NCBI GenBank assembly: GCA_024403235.1
Contig: JAKSSF010000009.1
Coordinates: forward strand, 17,556 to 81,555
DNA length: 64,000 nucleotides
Reading direction: 5' to 3'
DNA from: Lachnospiraceae bacterium
GTDB taxonomy: Bacteria > Bacillota > Clostridia > Lachnospirales > Lachnospiraceae
Below, piece after piece: positions 37,675 through 46,238 of the stretch. Each line of letters begins with the position of its first letter. The first letter of the stretch is position 1. Under the pieces are notes generated by a model. The model had not been told where the DNA came from. It ran no database searches and saw only the letters and a program-made list of their open reading frames with translations. The translations under genes were made by a program, and so were the position numbers.

Positions 37675-38850
37675 ATGGTAGAACCATTAGGACTTTATTT
37701 GCATATTCCTTTTTGTGTGCAAAAGTGCGGATACTGTGATTTCTTATCTGCACCGGCTTCAGAAGCGATACAAGAGCAATATGTACAAACTGTAATACGA
37801 GAAATAGAAGAAAAAAAAGGTATCTATGGGGATTGGCCTGTAGATACCATTTTTGTAGGGGGAGGTACGCCCACTATTTTAGAACCTGGTCAAATGGAAC
37901 GGATTATGGATAGTCTGTTTCGTGGTTTCTCAGTGGAACCTGCTGCAGAGATTACCTGGGAAATGAATCCCGGTACCGTTTCTTTGGAAAAACTGCAGGT
38001 TTTGAAGCAGTATGGTGTGAATCGTTTGAGCATAGGCCTCCAATCAACACATAACGCAGAATTAAAAATCTTGGGCAGAATTCATACCTATGAAGCGTTT
38101 TTACAGACATGGGATATGGTGAGAAATCAAGGATTCTCCAATGTAAATATTGATCTGATGAGTGGATTGCCTTTACAGACCCTACAGTCTTATGAAGAAA
38201 CCATACATAGAATTTGCCGCCTTTCTCCGGAGCATATTTCAGCCTATAGTCTAATCGTGGAAGAAGGAACTCCCTTTGAATCCTTGTATGGAGAAGCGGG
38301 AAACCTTAGATATCAGTTACCGGAAGAAGAAATAGAACGAGAAATGTATGATTTAACCGGAAAACTGCTATCGCAAGCGGGATTCCATCAGTATGAAATT
38401 TCCAATTATGCAAAACTAGAGAAAGAATGCAAACACAACACTCGTTATTGGAAAAGAAAACCATATCTTGGAATGGGCATTGGGGCTGCTTCATTTATAG
38501 AAAATACAAGGTTTTCCAATGAAACTGATTTATCAAGCTATTTGGAGAATGGAAAACAGGGTATGTTTTCTAAACAGGAAGAAACCAAACTAAGTGTAGA
38601 GGAAGAAATAGAAGAAACCATGTTTCTTGGGCTTCGAATGAGAGATGGAATATCCATAAAAGGGTTTGAAATTAAATTTGGATATAATATAATGGATGTA
38701 TATGGAGATGTTATTGAAAAATGGATAGAAAGGAAACGATTGCAGATAGATAGAAAAAGTGGTAGAATTTCTCTTACAGAGTCTGGAATTGGGATTAGTA
38801 ATCAGATTTTTGTAGATTTTTTGGAACCTGGGTTACCGGATAAAGTTTAA
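37675..38850 (+). CDS. hemW: HemW-like radical SAM heme chaperone
   Basis: This 391-residue radical SAM protein has the CxxxCxxC motif in HIPFCVQKCGYCDF, the SAM-binding GGGTPT and the HemN-like VNRLSIGLQS and SAYSLIVEEGTPF segments. It lacks the coproporphyrinogen oxidase-specific residues I would expect of HemN, and the length and its place after lepA fit HemW, which delivers heme. GAGGT precedes ATG 37675. In many Firmicutes hrcA-grpE-dnaK follows; here sigK does. Confidence 0.93.
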   Translation: MVEPLGLYLHIPFCVQKCGYCDFLSAPASEAIQEQYVQTVIREIEEKKGIYGDWPVDTIFVGGGTPTILEPGQMERIMDSLFRGFSVEPAAEITWEMNPGTVSLEKLQVLKQYGVNRLSIGLQSTHNAELKILGRIHTYEAFLQTWDMVRNQGFSNVNIDLMSGLPLQTLQSYEETIHRICRLSPEHISAYSLIVEEGTPFESLYGEAGNLRYQLPEEEIEREMYDLTGKLLSQAGFHQYEISNYAKLEKECKHNTRYWKRKPYLGMGIGAASFIENTRFSNETDLSSYLENGKQGMFSKQEETKLSVEEEIEETMFLGLRMRDGISIKGFEIKFGYNIMDVYGDVIEKWIERKRLQIDRKSGRISLTESGIGISNQIFVDFLEPGLPDKV

Positions 38851-38860
38851 TTGGAAAGGC

Positions 38861-38888
38861 ACTTTCTGAAATGGACCGTCATAGTATA
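38861..38888 (+). promoter_or_regulatory. Candidate sigma-K type promoter before sigK
   Basis: AC (38861-38862), exactly 17 nt, then CATAGTATA (38880-38888) match the sigma-K consensus known from Bacillus subtilis (AC, N17, CATANNNTA). Transcription would begin in the sigK leader. Sigma-E promoters share the CATA -10 part. Confidence 0.45.
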
Positions 38889-38913
38889 AGATAAATGGAC
38901 TTTGGGGGCTCCT

Positions 38914-39549
38914 TTGAAAACTTTTTTGCAACCCTTGACCAAAGAGGAAGAGGTGTACTATCTGCAGGTTTTTAAGACGGCAGATGGAGAGAAAAAGGAA
39001 AATGCCAAACAGATTTTGATTGAGAGAAACCTTCGGCTGGTAGCTCACATTGCCAAAAAGTATCAAAGTGCAGAGGTGGATATGGAAGATTTGATTTCCA
39101 TTGGCACCATAGGATTGATTAAAGCACTTCATTCTTTTGATAATGAGAAACAGTCAAAATTTGCTACTTATGGAGCAAGATGTATTGAAAACGAAATCTT
39201 GATGTATTTACGCAGCAAGAAGAAATGTGCAAAAGAAGTGTCGATTTATGAACCCATAGGAACGGATCGAGACGGCAATGCCATTCATTTGTTGGATATA
39301 CTGGAAAGTAAGCAATTAGATGTAGTGGAAAAAATACATCTGGAAAAGAATTTAGAGAAACTGAAACAGGTGTTTCCGAAGGTTTTAAATCACCGAGAAA
39401 GAGAAATTCTTCTGTTACGTTACGGTTTAACAGGAAAAGAGGAACTTACACAAAAGGAAATTGGCAAAATGTATGGTATATCCAGAAGCTATATTTCCAG
39501 AATTGAGAAAAAAGCATTGGAGAAACTAAAGGCAGCTTTAGAAAACTAG
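38914..39549 (+). CDS. sigK: Sporulation sigma factor, sigma-K
   Basis: Sigma-K directs late mother-cell transcription in sporulation. I place the start at TTG 38914, five bases after GGGGG; it yields the family-typical N-terminus (M)KTFLQPLTKEEE and 211 residues. Region 2 is RNLRLVAHIAKKY and DLISIGTIGLIKA, with the -10 recognition helix in ATYGARCIENEI; region 4 is the helix-turn-helix LTQKEIGKMYGISRSYISR. The gene is uninterrupted, with no skin element, and it lacks a long pro-sequence, as reported for some Clostridia. It sits between hemW and pilT. Confidence 0.9.
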   Translation: MKTFLQPLTKEEEVYYLQVFKTADGEKKENAKQILIERNLRLVAHIAKKYQSAEVDMEDLISIGTIGLIKALHSFDNEKQSKFATYGARCIENEILMYLRSKKKCAKEVSIYEPIGTDRDGNAIHLLDILESKQLDVVEKIHLEKNLEKLKQVFPKVLNHREREILLLRYGLTGKEELTQKEIGKMYGISRSYISRIEKKALEKLKAALEN

Positions 39550-39579
39550 AGCGTATGCAGAGAAGAAAGGAAAGAGAAG

Positions 39580-40638
39580 ATGGCAACCCTGAATGATATT
39601 TTAACATATGCTTATAAGGTTGGCGCCAGTGATGTACATCTTACTGTTGGCTTACCACCTAAAATTCGTTTGAATGGTAGCTTGGTTGGGTTAAATGCTG
39701 CAGTATTGAAACCGGAAGATATTGAAGAGATGGCTTTCGGGATTATTAAAACCAACAAGCAGAAGGAACAGTTTGAAGAGAGGGGTGAATTGGATATGTC
39801 CTATACCATCCCTGATATTGCAAGATATCGTGTCAATATCTTTAAACAAAGGGGAAGCGTTGCAATGGTTTTGCGTTTGGTATCTACTCAGATTCCTTCT
39901 CCGGAAAGCTTGGGCGTGCCCCCTTCCGTAATAGATTTGTATACCAGAAAGCGTGGACTTGTTTTGGTAACAGGACCAACCGGTAGTGGTAAATCTACTA
40001 CATTGGCGGCTATTATTGACCGTGTAAACCATAATCGTGATGCCCATATCGTTACCTTGGAAGATCCAATTGAATATTTGCATGTTCACGATAAATCTAT
40101 TGTAAATCAAAGAGAAATCGGATTGGATACACAAAATTATGCCAATGCCTTGCGTGCAGCGCTTCGTGAAGATCCGGATGTTATTCTGGTAGGTGAGATG
40201 CGTGATTATGAAACTATCAGTGTTGCTATTACCGCGGCAGAAACAGGACATTTGGTATTATCTACTTTGCATACCATTGGTGCTGCCAGTACAGTAGACC
40301 GTGTAATTGACGTATTCCCACCTCATCAGCAGCAACAAATTCGAGTACAGCTTGCCAATACCCTGGAAGCGGTTATTTCTCAGCAACTTTTACCCTTAGA
40401 GGATGGTTCTGGTCGTGTGGCTGCATTCGAAGTATTACATAGTAATAATGCTGTAAGAAACCTAATCCGTGAAGGAAAATCCCATCAGATACCGTCCGTT
40501 ATGCAGACCAATCGTAAAATGGGTATGATTTCCATGGATGACTATATTCAGCAACTTTACTTGAACAATAGAATTACGAGAGATACTGCGATTCAGTTTG
40601 CAGTAGATCCTGTTGGCATGGAAGAAAAATTATTCTAG
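39580..40638 (+). CDS. pilT: Type IV pilus retraction ATPase PilT
   Basis: PilT is a hexameric ATPase that retracts type IV pili. The 352-residue protein has the N-terminal domain with DVHLTVGLPPKIRLNG, Walker A GPTGSGKSTT, the Asp box EDPIEYLH, Walker B ILVGEMRD and the His box HLVLSTLHTIGA. The C-terminal retraction motif region (GRVAAFEVLH...NLIREGKSHQIPSVMQ) resembles the AIRNLIRE of true PilT. AGAAAGGAAAGAGA lies before the ATG. No pilin or PilB gene is in the window; comM and dprA homologues follow. Confidence 0.94.
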   Translation: MATLNDILTYAYKVGASDVHLTVGLPPKIRLNGSLVGLNAAVLKPEDIEEMAFGIIKTNKQKEQFEERGELDMSYTIPDIARYRVNIFKQRGSVAMVLRLVSTQIPSPESLGVPPSVIDLYTRKRGLVLVTGPTGSGKSTTLAAIIDRVNHNRDAHIVTLEDPIEYLHVHDKSIVNQREIGLDTQNYANALRAALREDPDVILVGEMRDYETISVAITAAETGHLVLSTLHTIGAASTVDRVIDVFPPHQQQQIRVQLANTLEAVISQQLLPLEDGSGRVAAFEVLHSNNAVRNLIREGKSHQIPSVMQTNRKMGMISMDDYIQQLYLNNRITRDTAIQFAVDPVGMEEKLF

Positions 40639-40645
40639 CTTTTCC

Positions 40646-40681
40646 AAACAGCCTTTTTCAGAAATGAGAAAGGCTGTTTTT
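40646..40681 (+). terminator. Terminator after pilT
   Basis: AAACAGCCTTT and AAAGGCTGTTT form a long stem (extended by TTC/GAG) followed by T residues, 8 bp after the pilT stop. Confidence 0.8.
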
Positions 40682-40703
40682 ATGTTAAAAAAGAAAATTA
40701 TAC

Positions 40704-40732
40704 TTGCAAAATCGTATATGCTTTGCTATTCT
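40704..40732 (+). promoter_or_regulatory. Promoter of the comM-dprA unit
   Basis: TTGCAA (40704-40709), 17 bp, TATTCT (40727-40732), followed by a 125-nt leader. Confidence 0.45.
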
Positions 40733-40857
40733 TATATCATCTTAAAGCAGTATTAACTGTTTTCTATTACAAATCTCGTCATTGACGAAAGATTCTTATG
40801 GTTTTCGTATTCGATTCCCATGAAAAAATAATTGTATAAGGAGGATTATTTATTTTT

Positions 40858-42396
40858 ATGTTTTGTACAATTCATTCTTGCGGTCTTATTGGCATGGATA
40901 CCTTTCTTGCAAGGGTAGAGGTAGATGCCGGGACCGGTTTGCCTGCTATTGATATGGTAGGTTTATTGAATAGTGAGGTGAAAGAATCCAAAGAACGGGT
41001 AAAAATTGCACTGAAAAACTGTGGATATAGAATTCCATCGCAACGAATTACGGTAAATATTGCCCCGGCAGATAAAAGAAAGGAAGGAACCGCATTCGAT
41101 TTGCCAATTGCAATTGGAATTATGCAGTCGTTGGATTTGATTTCTTCAGATTTAGACCTGACAGATACAATATTTTTAGGAGAATTGGGATTAGATGGAG
41201 AAATACGCTCTGTCAAAGGTGTTTTGCCCATTACGAAATATGCCAGAGATATGGGCTATCGGCGTATTATTTTACCTATAGAAAATGCAGAAGAAGGAGC
41301 GGTGATCGAAGGAATCAAGGTAGTTGGCGTAGAAAATCTGCTGGAAGTGGCGTCATATCTGGAAGAACCTACAGAAAAGGAAGATATTTGTATTGCACCA
41401 ACCAGAATAGATACTTCCCGGTTGTTTGCTGAGGAAGAACGGCAGTATGAACATGATTTTGCAAATGTTTATGGACAGGAAACCTTAAAAAGAGCTGCAG
41501 TTATAGCGGCTGCAGGTTTTCATCATTTAATGATCAGTGGTACACCGGGGGCAGGAAAAACTATGGTGGCAAAGTGTATGCCGTCTATTTTACCACCACT
41601 TTCATTGGAAGAAAGTTTAGAGGTCTCTACAATCTATAGTATTTCCGGATTATTAAAAAAAGAAACCCCATTACTGATTAAAAGACCCTTTTGGAATCCA
41701 CATCATACCATTTCAACAAGTGCGTTAGCCGGTGGAGGCAGAAATGCTCGCCCCGGAATCATTAGTCTAAGTCATAAAGGCATCTTATTTTTAGATGAAT
41801 TCCCCGAATTTGGAAGAGAAAATATAGAAATCTTGCGTCAGCCCTTAGAGGATAAACAAATTCAAATCTCCAGGGCACAAAAAACAGTAAATTATCCGGC
41901 AGATATTATGTTGGTAGCGGCGATGAATCCCTGTCCTTGTGGCTATTATCCGGATCGAAATAAATGTCGTTGTACTCCTATGGATATACAGCGCTACAGA
42001 AATCGTATTTCCGGTCCCATTTTGGATCGATTGGATTTATGGGTAGAAGTAAAAGGCATTCCATTGAAAATGCTTCAACAGGGAAAGAAGGGAGCGTCTT
42101 CCAAAGAATTAAGGAAAAAGGTAGAAATTGCAAGAAAAATGCAGGCAAATCGTTATCAAAATACCTCCATACTATTTAATTCACAGCTAAAGGTAGGGGA
42201 AATCGAAACCTATTGTAATTTAGGAACAAAAGAAAAGATCTATATGGAACAACTCTATAAAACCCTGGATTTAACAGCAAGATCCTATCATAGGCTATTA
42301 AAAGTAGCCAGAACTATAGCGGATTTAGAGCAATCGGAAAGAATAGAAAAAGAGCATATAAGCGAAGCGGTAATGTTTCGTGGATGGGAGCGTTAA
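40858..42396 (+). CDS. comM: YifB/ComM family Mg chelatase-like AAA ATPase
   Basis: ComM is a hexameric helicase that promotes branch migration during natural transformation; many orthologues are called YifB. The 512-residue protein has an N-terminal Lon-protease-like fold (LPAIDMVGL; KRKEGTAFDLPIAIG), Walker A GTPGAGKTMVAK, Walker B GILFLDEFPEF and a zinc-type loop (NPCPCGYYPDRNKCRCTP) of the Mg chelatase family. GGAGG stands 13 bases before ATG 40858, a longer spacing than usual. The gene slightly precedes dprA, consistent with a DNA-uptake role. Confidence 0.92.
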   Translation: MFCTIHSCGLIGMDTFLARVEVDAGTGLPAIDMVGLLNSEVKESKERVKIALKNCGYRIPSQRITVNIAPADKRKEGTAFDLPIAIGIMQSLDLISSDLDLTDTIFLGELGLDGEIRSVKGVLPITKYARDMGYRRIILPIENAEEGAVIEGIKVVGVENLLEVASYLEEPTEKEDICIAPTRIDTSRLFAEEERQYEHDFANVYGQETLKRAAVIAAAGFHHLMISGTPGAGKTMVAKCMPSILPPLSLEESLEVSTIYSISGLLKKETPLLIKRPFWNPHHTISTSALAGGGRNARPGIISLSHKGILFLDEFPEFGRENIEILRQPLEDKQIQISRAQKTVNYPADIMLVAAMNPCPCGYYPDRNKCRCTPMDIQRYRNRISGPILDRLDLWVEVKGIPLKMLQQGKKGASSKELRKKVEIARKMQANRYQNTSILFNSQLKVGEIETYCNLGTKEKIYMEQLYKTLDLTARSYHRLLKVARTIADLEQSERIEKEHISEAVMFRGWER

Positions 42397-42398
42397 GT

Positions 42399-43529
42399 AT
42401 GAATGTAGATAACATAAAAGAGGAATATTTACCCTATTATTATTGGATGCATACCATTCCGGGAGTTGGAAATAAAAGAATAGCAAAATTCTTAAATATT
42501 TGGCAAAATCCAATTGCATTTTATGAAGCGGGAAGCACAGGTTGGAAAGAAATGCTGTCTGAAAAGTGGGCAGAAGTGATCTTTTCGCATAAAAAGGATT
42601 GGAACATAGAAAAAAATTGGGAAAAACTGCAAATAGAGAAGATTGAAATCATTCCGAAATATCATCATTTGTATCCCAAGCAATTGTTACAGATATATGA
42701 TCCACCGGAAATATTATATGCAAAAGGAAATCGTATAGAATTATCCAATCCTTCTGTAGCAATTATAGGAGCGAGACTTTGTTCCCCATACGGCGCATAT
42801 ATGGCAAAAGATTTGGGCAGTGCACTTGCTTTTGCCGGTATTACAGTGGTTAGTGGTATGGCAAGAGGGGTGGATGGCATTGCACAACAGGCTGCTTTGG
42901 ATACAGGGGGCTATTCTATCGGTATTTTAGGCTGTGGAGTGAATGTATGTTACCCTAAAGATAACCAAAAACTATATTACGATTTGATTAATAGAGGATG
43001 CTTGCTCTCAGAACTGCCACCAAACACAGTTCCAAAGGCAGGATTCTTTCCGCTACGAAATCGAATCATCAGTGGCCTGTCTGATGTGGTTGCAGTGATA
43101 GAAGCAAGAGAAAAAAGTGGCACTGTAATTACCGTAGATCAGGCTTTAGAACAAGGCAGAGAAGTCTATGCTTTACCCGGCCGAGTGACCGATGAATTGA
43201 GTATGGGATGCAATAAATTGATAAAACAAGGCGCTGGAATTTTATTGAATTCGCAAGAATTCTTGCAAGATATTTATGGAATTATAGCCGTAAAAGATAA
43301 AAATGAAGGAATTTCAGCAAAAAAAAGTGAAATAGATACTTTTGGAGAAAAAATTATATCTTGTTTAGATATACAATTATTATCTTTGGATGAAATTTTG
43401 GAAAGGCTTCAAAAGATGTCTTTTGGAAGTGAAATTAGCTATTCAAAATTGATGGAATGTTTACTCCAATTGGTTGCCAAAGGACTGGTGATTGAAGAAG
43501 AAAATTATTACAGAAAACGCATGTTATAA
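42399..43529 (+). CDS. dprA: DNA processing protein DprA
   Basis: DprA loads RecA on incoming single-stranded DNA during transformation. The start ATG 42399 has GGGAG eight bases upstream and follows the comM stop by 2 bp; an ATG at 42384 is inside comM and lacks a site. The 376-residue protein has a SAM-like N-terminus, the Rossmann core SGMARGVDGIAQQAAL, GCGVNVCYPKDN and FFPLRNRIISGLS, and a winged-helix-like C-terminus (LSLDEILERLQK). All expected core motifs are present. Confidence 0.95.
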   Translation: MNVDNIKEEYLPYYYWMHTIPGVGNKRIAKFLNIWQNPIAFYEAGSTGWKEMLSEKWAEVIFSHKKDWNIEKNWEKLQIEKIEIIPKYHHLYPKQLLQIYDPPEILYAKGNRIELSNPSVAIIGARLCSPYGAYMAKDLGSALAFAGITVVSGMARGVDGIAQQAALDTGGYSIGILGCGVNVCYPKDNQKLYYDLINRGCLLSELPPNTVPKAGFFPLRNRIISGLSDVVAVIEAREKSGTVITVDQALEQGREVYALPGRVTDELSMGCNKLIKQGAGILLNSQEFLQDIYGIIAVKDKNEGISAKKSEIDTFGEKIISCLDIQLLSLDEILERLQKMSFGSEISYSKLMECLLQLVAKGLVIEEENYYRKRML

Positions 43530-43631
43530 AATAAATATAGGGGGATAAAATAGATATTTTTCCTAATGTTTGGTAAAATAAATGAAAACGAGCGTGAAAA
43601 ACTTCGAAGTTGTTCGGAAAGGACATTAGAT

Positions 43632-43832
43632 ATGGAGAAAAAGTTTAAAGAATTATATTTGGCAGGTGAAGTTGAGTTTGAAGCTATCGACGATTATAGC
43701 TTTGAATGGGGAAATAGTGATACCTTAGAAACATTGCGAGAATATTTAGGGTTAAATGCCGAGGAAGAGGATATTTGGATTAGTGAATCTGATGAAGCCT
43801 TAAAAGAAATGTTGGATCAGCAAAAAAAATAA
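43632..43832 (+). CDS. Small acidic hypothetical protein
   Basis: This small acidic protein of 66 residues is taken from ATG 43632 (MEKKFKELYLAGEVEFE), eight bases after AAAGGA; the frame opens at 43566 but the extra residues look unlike the rest and have no ribosome binding site. It contains LETLREYLGL and an acidic tail (EEEDIWISESDEALKEMLDQ). Similar short acidic proteins occur in Lachnospiraceae as I recall, but no function is known. No membrane segment. Confidence 0.55.
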   Translation: MEKKFKELYLAGEVEFEAIDDYSFEWGNSDTLETLREYLGLNAEEEDIWISESDEALKEMLDQQKK

Positions 43833-43955
43833 GAATCCTAAGAAAATCCTAAGATTTGTGCAAGATAAATTTCACATCTTTTTTGTATTCTATCCTTAAA
43901 TTCCAACTTTCAGAATAGAATGTAATAGGAAGTATAAAAAAGAAAGAGGTTTTCA

Positions 43956-44984
43956 ATGAAAGATTTCAAAAACAAAGAGATAGTTCTGGGTGCTGTAGTA
44001 ATAGGAATTTTATCTGTCATAGCGTTATCCTTGATTGTGAAGCGAGAGCTGGACAGCAAATCTTATAAAACCCAGGTAAAAAGTGCTCCCACAGCAGAGC
44101 AGTTCTCTTCCATAGAAACAGTAGAAGATAGTGTCGAAATGGAGGAAGAAGATAGTGCGGATACAGTTTCTGTAAGAGAGCAGATGTCAGATAGTATTGC
44201 AGCAGACACTGTTACTGTGCAGAAAAATAATGCTGCAGCCATTAAAACGAAAGAAAAGAATGCGAATCAGTTATATCGTATTTTAGGAAGAGATACCTAT
44301 CAGCCCTACACAATGGTAGAGCGAAAAGAAGAAGATGGTCAAATGGCAGAGCTATTTTCCTATTGGGATGCGTATAAGTTACAGGCAGTTTCGGATTTGA
44401 TTCATTTGGATAGAGTGCGTGCCATTTCAGAAGAATTAAAAGGAACTTCTCATTATTATTACTTTGGCGGGTTGGATAAACTTGGTAGGCCAAACGGGAA
44501 AGGTTTGGCGATTTATCCGGATGATACCTACTATTGTGGAGAGTTTAAAGATGGTCTTCGTCATGGCGAAGGTATGTGGTTACAAGTAGCATTTTATGAA
44601 AAAAACGAAGAAAAATTAAATCTAGGATTAATAGAACATATGTATAATGGAGAATGGAGTAAGGATTTGCCAAATGGTGAAGGACAAGAGCATTTTGAGT
44701 ATGATTACTCCATTTTAAATGAAAAGGGTGATACAATAACAAATGTTATTGGCACCTTTAAAAATGGTTTGTACCATGGAGATATGTATATTATGACTGC
44801 TAATAATAATGGCAACACAACGGACTGGTACGGTACCTGTGAAAATGGTTCCTGGGTGCCTATGTCTGAGTTATCTCCTGCAAAAACGTATGCTATTTGG
44901 TATGCTGATGGGGATAACGAAAGATACCAATACATTCAGGCTTCTCAAAATATTATGCAGGGTGTATTGGGGATGAAGCGATAA
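43956..44984 (+). CDS. Membrane-anchored MORN-repeat protein
   Basis: This 342-residue protein has a single N-terminal hydrophobic helix (IVLGAVVIGILSVIALSLIV), a low-complexity acidic linker (about residues 35-100), and C-terminal MORN-type repeats: DKLGRPNGKGLAIYPDD, then YYCGEFKDGLRHGEGMWL, YNGEWSKDLPNGEGQ and IGTFKNGLYHGDMYI. MORN repeats in bacteria often bind lipids or other proteins at the membrane. AAGAGG precedes the start. The neighbours (a 66-residue acidic protein and a nucleoid-associated protein) give no functional hint. Confidence 0.75.
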   Translation: MKDFKNKEIVLGAVVIGILSVIALSLIVKRELDSKSYKTQVKSAPTAEQFSSIETVEDSVEMEEEDSADTVSVREQMSDSIAADTVTVQKNNAAAIKTKEKNANQLYRILGRDTYQPYTMVERKEEDGQMAELFSYWDAYKLQAVSDLIHLDRVRAISEELKGTSHYYYFGGLDKLGRPNGKGLAIYPDDTYYCGEFKDGLRHGEGMWLQVAFYEKNEEKLNLGLIEHMYNGEWSKDLPNGEGQEHFEYDYSILNEKGDTITNVIGTFKNGLYHGDMYIMTANNNGNTTDWYGTCENGSWVPMSELSPAKTYAIWYADGDNERYQYIQASQNIMQGVLGMKR

Positions 44985-45007
44985 AAAATTCTAGGAGAGA
45001 TAGAAAC

Positions 45008-46030
45008 ATGATTACAAAAGAGGAAATCAGATTTTCCCATATGGTAGTGCATATTTTAGATGGAACAGTAGGTTTGCCGGTTTTATCTGATACGGAGTTG
45101 GAATATGGTTCTGATTTTGCAGACTTTATTCGCGCACATATATCCAAAATAGCCAGTGGTGATGACGCAAAGGTCTGTCAGTTTTATGAAAAGGAATCCG
45201 ATGTTTTTCCATTATTTGAAAACTACAAAGAAGAAGATTTTCTTTCCGTTAGTAAAGAATTGGCAGAAAAACTGTATGATATTATGAACAAAAATGTGGA
45301 TATTCCGGCTGCTGATTTGCTAATTGTACAGTTCAAGGATAGGGATGAAGAGTATTTCGCAATTCTTAAAATGAATTTTAAAACTACCTTTACCCATCGT
45401 ACCAAAGCAGATGGAGAAAATAATTATAATGATATTGTAAAATACAAAGCTGTCCTGCCTTCCGAAGGGCAACGCCTTTCCGAAGCAGCCATTATCAGAC
45501 TTCGGGATCTGCGTATTTGGCTGTTAGAGAAGAAGTATGAAGTAAATGGAGAAAAAGCGAATTATTTTTCCTATTTATTCTTAAAATGTAGTAGTAATTT
45601 CTCGCCTAAAGCCAAGTTAAATATTGTTACCAAAGCGGTAGAACGGGTACAGGAAAAGAATTTGGACGAAAAAGAAGTTTTTGCTGCCCAAATGAAAGCC
45701 AAAAGCATTATGCAAGAGGAATTGTCCGAGAAAGGTGGATTCGTAGTGGAAGAATTGGCAGATCGTATCTTTGAGGAAAAGACAGAATTACGGGAAGCTT
45801 TTCAGGAGCAAATGGAAAAGTATGATATGGTAAAGCAGGAAGTGATTCCTCAAAGTGAAACTACGACGAAGAAATACATGAACCAGCATATTTTTACGGA
45901 TAATGGAATCGAAATCAAGATTCCAATGGATCAGTATAAGGATAGTAATAAGGTAGAATTTATTACGGAAGAGGATGGCAGTATTTCTATTGTGTTAAAG
46001 AATATTGAGAGACTGGTTGCAAAATATTGA
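45008..46030 (+). CDS. Nucleoid-associated protein (NdpA/YejK-like)
   Basis: This 340-residue protein matches the 37-kD nucleoid-associated family (IAVHILDGTVG-like start: MVVHILDGTVGLPVLSDTEL; KMNFKTTFTHRT; KANYFSYLFLKCSS). Proteins of this family bind DNA and are loosely related to YejK, though the Firmicutes branch is poorly studied. No membrane segment. AGGAGA precedes the start codon. A tRNA-Leu gene follows 36 bp after the stop. Confidence 0.75.
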   Translation: MITKEEIRFSHMVVHILDGTVGLPVLSDTELEYGSDFADFIRAHISKIASGDDAKVCQFYEKESDVFPLFENYKEEDFLSVSKELAEKLYDIMNKNVDIPAADLLIVQFKDRDEEYFAILKMNFKTTFTHRTKADGENNYNDIVKYKAVLPSEGQRLSEAAIIRLRDLRIWLLEKKYEVNGEKANYFSYLFLKCSSNFSPKAKLNIVTKAVERVQEKNLDEKEVFAAQMKAKSIMQEELSEKGGFVVEELADRIFEEKTELREAFQEQMEKYDMVKQEVIPQSETTTKKYMNQHIFTDNGIEIKIPMDQYKDSNKVEFITEEDGSISIVLKNIERLVAKY

Positions 46031-46066
46031 CAATGGTATAAAAAGAAGATACAATAACCATTGTTC

Positions 46067-46149
46067 GCGGAAGTGGCGGAACGGCAGACGCGCACGGTTC
46101 AGGTCCGTGTGGTAGTGATACTGTGAGGGTTCAAATCCCTTCTTCCGCA
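46067..46149 (+). tRNA. tRNA-Leu (anticodon CAG)
   Basis: The acceptor stem pairs GCGGAAG with CTTCCGC, discriminator A, no encoded CCA. The anticodon stem CACGG/CCGTG encloses the loop TTCAGGT, giving CAG. The long variable arm is typical of tRNA-Leu, and GGTTCAAATCC is the T arm. Confidence 0.95.
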
Positions 46150-46150
46150 T

Positions 46151-46186
46151 AAAAAAGGAAACCGATTTCGGTTTCCTTTTTTCTTT
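46151..46186 (+). terminator. Terminator after tRNA-Leu
   Basis: GGAAACCG / CGGTTTCC with a 4-nt ATTT loop and T tract; the A tract on the other side may also serve the convergent xylulokinase transcript. Confidence 0.85.
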
Positions 46187-46238
46187 TGGTCAAGTTATTC
46201 TTCTATTTTTTTATTCATTTTGTTTTACAAAACAGAAA

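Noticed and set aside
38914..39549. Skin element in sigK
   Set aside because: The reading frame is continuous with regions 2 to 4, with no recombinase gene nearby.
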